Assembly (NCBI GenBank): GCA_016946835.1
Contig: JACVTC010000045.1
Location: 776,501 to 840,500, forward strand
From: Neocallimastix lanati (nom. inval.)
Lineage: Eukaryota; Neocallimastigomycota; Neocallimastigomycetes; Neocallimastigales; Neocallimastigaceae
Length of the DNA stretch: 64,000 bases
Direction of reading: 5' to 3'
The stretch's first letter is position 1; every line of letters begins with the position of its first letter. This document shows positions 60,107 to 64,000 of this stretch, in pieces. A program made the position numbers and the translations under genes. The notes beneath the pieces were generated by a model. The model worked only from the letters and a program-made list of their open reading frames with translations, ran no database searches and was not told the DNA's origin.

Positions 60107-60257
60107 TGTAAAAAAAAATAATTACTTGATAAAAAAAAAAAAAAAAAGAAAAAATAAATGAAAGATTATATATAAAAAAAAAATATTCTATTATGATAAT
60201 TATATTGTAATTATAATTTTCTTATTATTTTCATATTAATTTATTTGATCTTGCTTT

Positions 60258-60276
60258 CCCCCCACGTTGGGCGCCA
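60258..60276 (-). promoter_or_regulatory. Gypsy primer-binding site
   Basis: Minus strand TGGCGCCCAACGTGGGG, five bases inside the LTR end. TGG pairs with the CCA tail of a tRNA. The implied tRNA 3' end, CCCCACGTTGGGCGCCA, with discriminator G and acceptor GTTGGGC, resembles Lys-type tRNAs; no such gene is in the window to confirm it. Confidence 0.75.
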
Positions 60277-60281
60277 AATTT

Positions 60282-60817
60282 TGATACGTTATTTCTATAA
60301 GTATCAATGTTTTTGTGGTTAGCAAGATTGTATTAAATAAAAATATATTCTAATATAAAAATATATAATTACAATACACGTTAATATTAAAACAAAATAT
60401 AAAAAAAATTATAGTTTTGTCGTTTTATTTATTTATTTAAATTATTTATGTCGTAATACAAATTTTATAATAAAATGTTATTAAAGATCTTATTAATTAT
60501 TTATTTCTAACTAACTTATTACTATTAAAATTTTTGATAAATAAATATATTCCCCAAATATATTTATTTTAACCAATTTTTTTTTCAAATAAAAAAACCT
60601 CCCTTTTCTTTAAAGAATTATAATAATTTTTCTTTTATATTTCTAATTTCTAATTTACTATAAATTAAATCCTATTGGCTATTAACTAATTAAATAAATT
60701 TAATAATTTTTATATTACTATTTATTATTATAATATACATATATAATTTAACTAATTATTTATTATATTTAATTTTATTTCTTGATAATACTCTCTTTTT
60801 ATTTAAATACTGCATCA
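60282..60817 (-). repeat. 5' LTR of the young gypsy
   Basis: 536 bp, same as 52286-52821 except one T/C difference near the right end. Confidence 0.93.
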
Positions 60818-60929
60818 TAATTAATAAAATTATTCATAAAATTTTATAAAATAATAAACTTTAAATATTAATTTTTTAATAAAGAATAATAATTATTTTG
60901 AATAATAATTATAATTCTTTACAACAAAT
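60818..60929 (+). repeat. Right copy of the 112-bp direct duplication
   Basis: Identical to 52174-52285, starting at the first base after the gypsy LTR and ending 11 bp before tRNA-Val. Confidence 0.9.
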
Positions 60930-60940
60930 TAAAACAAATT

Positions 60941-61013
60941 ATCCGAATAGTGTAGTGGTTATCACGTTTGCTTTACACGCAAAAGGTCTCCGGTTCGAAC
61001 CCGGGTTCGGGTA
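60941..61013 (+). tRNA. tRNA-Val(UAC)
   Basis: 73 nt. Acceptor ATCCGAA pairs with TTCGGGT (one T-G pair), discriminator A; D stem GTG/CAC; anticodon stem TTTGC/GCAAA around the loop TTTACAC, giving anticodon TAC, which reads the GUA valine codon; T stem TCCGG/CCGGG (one T-G pair) with loop TTCGAAC. No intron and no encoded CCA. Its A and B boxes look intact (TAGTGTAGTGG and GGTTCGAAC). It delivers Val to ribosomes. Three LTR insertions end within about 20 bp upstream, where Pol III should start. Confidence 0.95.
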
Positions 61014-61024
61014 ATTAAAAAGCC

Positions 61025-61030
61025 TTTTTT
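61025..61030 (+). terminator. Pol III terminator of tRNA-Val
   Basis: A run of six T, 12 bp after the tRNA 3' end; a T run of this length is the normal Pol III stop signal. Confidence 0.8.
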
Positions 61031-61580
61031 ATCTCTAAAAAGTAGTTGTCGTAATAGATTTCAAGAATAATTTTTATTTATTTATTTATTTATTTATTTA
61101 TTACTGAATTTCATTTAATTACATATATATATATATTTAAATATATATATTAAATTTTATTGATTATTATGAAATACTCAAAATTCATAATTTTGATGGT
61201 AAGCTTGGTAACCTTTTCTATGATACTCATTTAATTAATGGCATTGTTCGATTTTTTTTTATAGTTCTCTAGTGGTTGCTTATCATAATAGGGATGCGAA
61301 TAATCCCCTTCATCTTTATTTCTAAAGCTCGTATAATCAGATAAGTAGTAAAAAAGGTTCTGACTTGGGTAGTAAAATAAAATATAAATAAACATTTAAA
61401 TATGAATTTTTAATATAACAAATTATATTAATAAATAAATCAAAAATTAATAGAATTAAAAATCATCAATTTTATTTCTTAAAACCAATAAAATATTTTT
61501 TTACTATTAAAAATAAAATAAATAATAATAATAAAAAAAAATAAAATTGAAAATTCAAATTTTCATAAAGGATTTCAAAA
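61031..61580. other. Region after tRNA-Val with weak coding-like spots
   Basis: TTTA and TA microsatellites, then a less AT-biased stretch (61190-61370). The plus strand there has SLVVAYHNRDANNPLHLYF in an open frame after an AG (TTTTTTTTATAG) that could be a splice acceptor. Not enough for a gene call. Confidence 0.35.
61169..61234 (+). CDS. 21-residue signal-peptide-like ORF
   Basis: MKYSKFIILMVSLVTFSMIL plus one Ile, then stop. A basic N-terminus followed by a hydrophobic core is the form of a secretion signal or single membrane segment. It may be the first exon or the worn start of a secreted-protein gene: GTAAGC at about 61199 could be a 5' splice site. It is short, so chance cannot be excluded. 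Confidence 0.25.
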   Translation: MKYSKFIILMVSLVTFSMILI

Positions 61581-62800
61581 TGGTTTAATTAAGAAGAAAT
61601 CAAAAACAAATTATTAATCTCACCGGAGAAGTTATCACTCATAATGGAATAACCTTTAACTATTCTTAAAACGTTTACAAAATTACTAAATTAAACACAG
61701 AAAACTACCCTTGATGAAGAAGAAATATTCTTTTTGAAATTAAAAATAAGCTAATCAAATATGTTCTTCATCCAGTTGTAAAGAAATTAATAAAAAGAAA
61801 TATAAGAGAACAATTTACAGATTATACTAAGAATTAATTGATAAATCAATAGTTTACCAAAAAAATATTAAAAATGTTGATATAACTAACGAAATTACAA
61901 CAAAATGGATTATTATAAATGGTCTTGTGGAAGAATCTCAAAAATTAATAAATGGAAAAGAAAAAATAGGTTTCCAAATTTGGAACACCTTTCAAGTTTC
62001 ATTTACCAAATGTAAAGAAAAAGAAAAGATTGAAACTCAAAACAAAATTGAAATAATGAAGTTTGATACTAAAACTAACATCAATATCTTCATTCCCAAC
62101 TTTTAAAATTAAAAGGAAGAACTTGAAAAAATTGACAATGATCTAAGTACTAGTACAAATATTGGCATTTTAAATTGATGTTTACCAGAAAATTTAAAAT
62201 GGATAAATGTATTCCAACATAAGAATTGAAAATCATTTGGTTCATACGTAAAGGAAATTATTCTTAACATTTTTTATATAATTTAAAAAAAAAATTTTGT
62301 TCATGAAAACAAACATAACATTCTTCCTAATATTGAAATAAAAAATAATATGAACTTTTGAAATAAAAATAAAACAAGAAATAAAAGAAAAAACCTCTGA
62401 AGAAATATTGGAAAATGTAACTAGTGTAGAAGAAGAGGATATATTATAAATGCAAATTTAGAAAAAATAATTTTCATTAAAAAACAAAACATAGTTAAAT
62501 TCAATAATAGAATTAAAAATAAAAGAAAATTTCAAAACGATATTTTTATATGAACCCTAAGTATTATGATACAACATTCTTAGATTCCTTTACTAAAGAC
62601 TATAATATAGAAAATAATATTAAATTTAATTATTCTAATGTTTAAAAAGAATTTTCAAATGAAGATAGTGACAAAAATTTCTTTCATGTTGGATTTTGGA
62701 CTCTGGTCCTTCAATTAATATCACAAGTAATATTAATTTTCTTATCGACATTATAACTAATGAAGGTAAAAACAACAGGTGCAATTTGAAAAAGAAAAAT
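61581..62800 (+). mobile_element. Decayed Ty1/copia copy, gag to protease
   Basis: Plus-strand relative of the 43.6-kb copia: recognisable blocks include HNGITFNY near 61638, KWIIINGL near 61906, KTAFQIW-like sequence near 61970 and DSG-like protease sequence near 62700. Many interruptions (well over ten) and no long frame, so an old fossil. LTRs not found. Confidence 0.7.
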
Positions 62801-63398
62801 TATTTAAAATATGTTTTATAAAAATAAATTTTATTAATATTAAAAAATTTAAAATAAAAATTAATTAATTAATTGATATAATATTTCAAATTACTTGTAA
62901 GTTAATTTAAAGTTAATTAATAAAAGCTCCAAGAAAAAAAATTTCATTCGAAGTTCGCACCATTTATATTTTTAATGAAAAAAATATTTTAAAATTTAAT
63001 AATAATTTTAAAGAAATATTTAAAAATATGTTAGTAATAATTAATGATGAAAAACTTTTAGAAAATAAATATTAATTGATGAAAATGAATCTTATAAAAA
63101 AAATAAAATAATTTTTAAAATATAAATTTCAAAATTCATTTCGGTTGAATTAAAAACAGAAAGAATCTAAAATTTTTATAATTTATACAGAAAGCATTTA
63201 AAAGAAATTAAACTTAATATTTAATAAAATAATTAATTTTACAAAATGATTTTAAGTTTTATATTTCCTTTTTCACTATTATCTTTGTTGAAAAAATACT
63301 TGATTGAAATATGTTTTAATTTGGTGTTTATTTCATCATTTTTTATATTTGTTTTACTGTGAGTCAAACCCATGAAGCATTAGTCATGACCAAGGTAG
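62801..63398. other. AT-rich spacer
   Basis: No sustained frame; possibly further worn copia sequence (an ENYKIVFNN-like stretch near 63000-63110). Confidence 0.4.
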
Positions 63399-63414
63399 CT
63401 AACCCTAACCCTAA
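63399..63414. repeat. Telomere-type patch (CCCTAA)n
   Basis: CTAACCCTAACCCTAA, more than two units, just before the gypsy fragment begins. Confidence 0.65.
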
Positions 63415-63439
63415 TATTCTAACTTTACTAACTGAAGAC

Positions 63440-64000
63440 TTAGTTAAATGGTTTTTGGAGAATTGCTGATTTGGTAGTTATTCAAAGTAAGAAATGAGGA
63501 CTATTGGGTGTATCCGTGAATTGAATTGTTAAAGAAAAACTCTGCTAGAAATTGAAAATCCATCCAGATTTCATTATCGTAAGTATCTGTAAAGCACCGT
63601 AAACAGGTTTCTACGTAGGCATTATTCCTTTCAACTTGGCCTACAGTCTCGCGGTGACTCGTGGTAGCATAATTTATCTCTGTACCGAAGAACTCTAGTA
63701 GTTATTTCCATACTTGATTTGTAAATTGGGTTCCTCGATCTAAGATTTTATCTATACTTAAGTGATCTACATACTCCGAGTCATGGTTTAGTTGTATAAT
63801 GGTTTTCCTAAACAATATGGATAGGAAAACATGCTCCAGATATTCCTTTCTTACTAGAAGACAGTCTATTTTTAATCAATGTTCCTTGTTGTAGTTATTT
63901 CTCAAGTCATCTTGTCCTGTCGGTAGGCCTGCTTAATGTCTTTTACGAAATTCGTAGCTAAAGCCAAGTAGCTCACTTCACCATCTTCATTATCGAATCC
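63440..64000 (-). mobile_element. Ty3/gypsy fragment, integrase part, cut by the window edge
   Basis: Matches the integrase part of the relic at 2.9-3.5 kb throughout (for example CCGAGTCATGGTT near 63776, also near 3209). Minus strand; interrupted, old. Continues beyond 64000. Confidence 0.7.

Larger units (their letters stand above)
52286..60817 (-). mobile_element. Very young, apparently nearly whole Ty3/gypsy element
   Basis: 8.5 kb, minus strand. LTRs of 536 bp (52286-52821 and 60282-60817), TGATACG...GCATCA, differ at one position by eye. From the right: LTR, primer-binding site, Gag frame, Asn-rich second frame, protease-reverse transcriptase frame, RNase H-integrase frame, about 1.4 kb of non-coding low-complexity DNA, purine tract, LTR. 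It looks whole, with at most one or two interruptions; which of the frame junctions are normal expression signals cannot be told. It sits directly upstream of tRNA-Val and is flanked by a 112-bp direct duplication. Confidence 0.93.

Overview
The window looks like a gene-poor, extremely AT-rich piece of a nuclear eukaryotic genome, most likely an early-diverging fungus. Reasons: long A/T homopolymers and (ATT)n tracts, proteins with huge Asn runs, TTAGGG-type telomeric patches, a eukaryotic tRNA gene with internal Pol III boxes, and fungal-looking Ty3/gypsy and Ty1/copia LTR retrotransposons. Base composition and poly-Asn style would fit anaerobic gut fungi (Neocallimastigomycota), but no taxonomic marker gene is present, so this is inference only. 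The standard genetic code fits the long open frames.

Layout. 1-23.7 kb is a graveyard of truncated LTR elements: a short non-autonomous copia (0.9-2.4 kb, +), gypsy relics (2.6-5.1 kb, -; 6.4-8.6 kb, +; 21.4-23.7 kb, -) and copia relics (8.9-10.4 kb, -; 11.4-13.4 kb, +; 14.3-17.7 kb, -; 19.5-21.4 kb, +). 23.7-43.5 kb has almost no coding potential: it is a chain of solitary LTRs of at least three families set end to end, broken by one GC-richer coding-like island (29.6-30.5 kb). 43.55-49.87 kb is a young copia element (-) with 204-bp LTRs differing at about two sites. 50.97-60.93 kb is a stack of insertions just upstream of a tRNA-Val gene: two solo LTRs and a very young 8.5-kb gypsy element (-) whose 536-bp LTRs differ at one site by eye. 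61.0-64.0 kb holds a leaderless small ORF, a decayed copia (+) and a gypsy fragment running off the right edge.

The only confident host gene is tRNA-Val(UAC). No host protein gene is certain; the coding-like fragments at 1.86-2.09, 17.74-17.96, 29.58-30.40 and 61.17 kb are the candidates.

The most interesting signals are structural. (1) A multi-hairpin RNA motif with an H-type pseudoknot geometry recurs in eight or more LTR copies; its stems change sequence between copies while staying paired. (2) Copia elements carry a tandem array of small hairpins between primer-binding site and gag, with different sequences but the same architecture in five elements. (3) The young gypsy is flanked by a perfect 112-bp direct duplication instead of a 4-5 bp one. 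(4) The copia primer-binding site matches the internal 5' half (D arm and anticodon arm) of a tRNA-Lys(CUU)-like molecule, while the gypsy site matches a plausible 3' end of a Lys-type tRNA. All of these are read by eye; no folding, alignment or database search was run.
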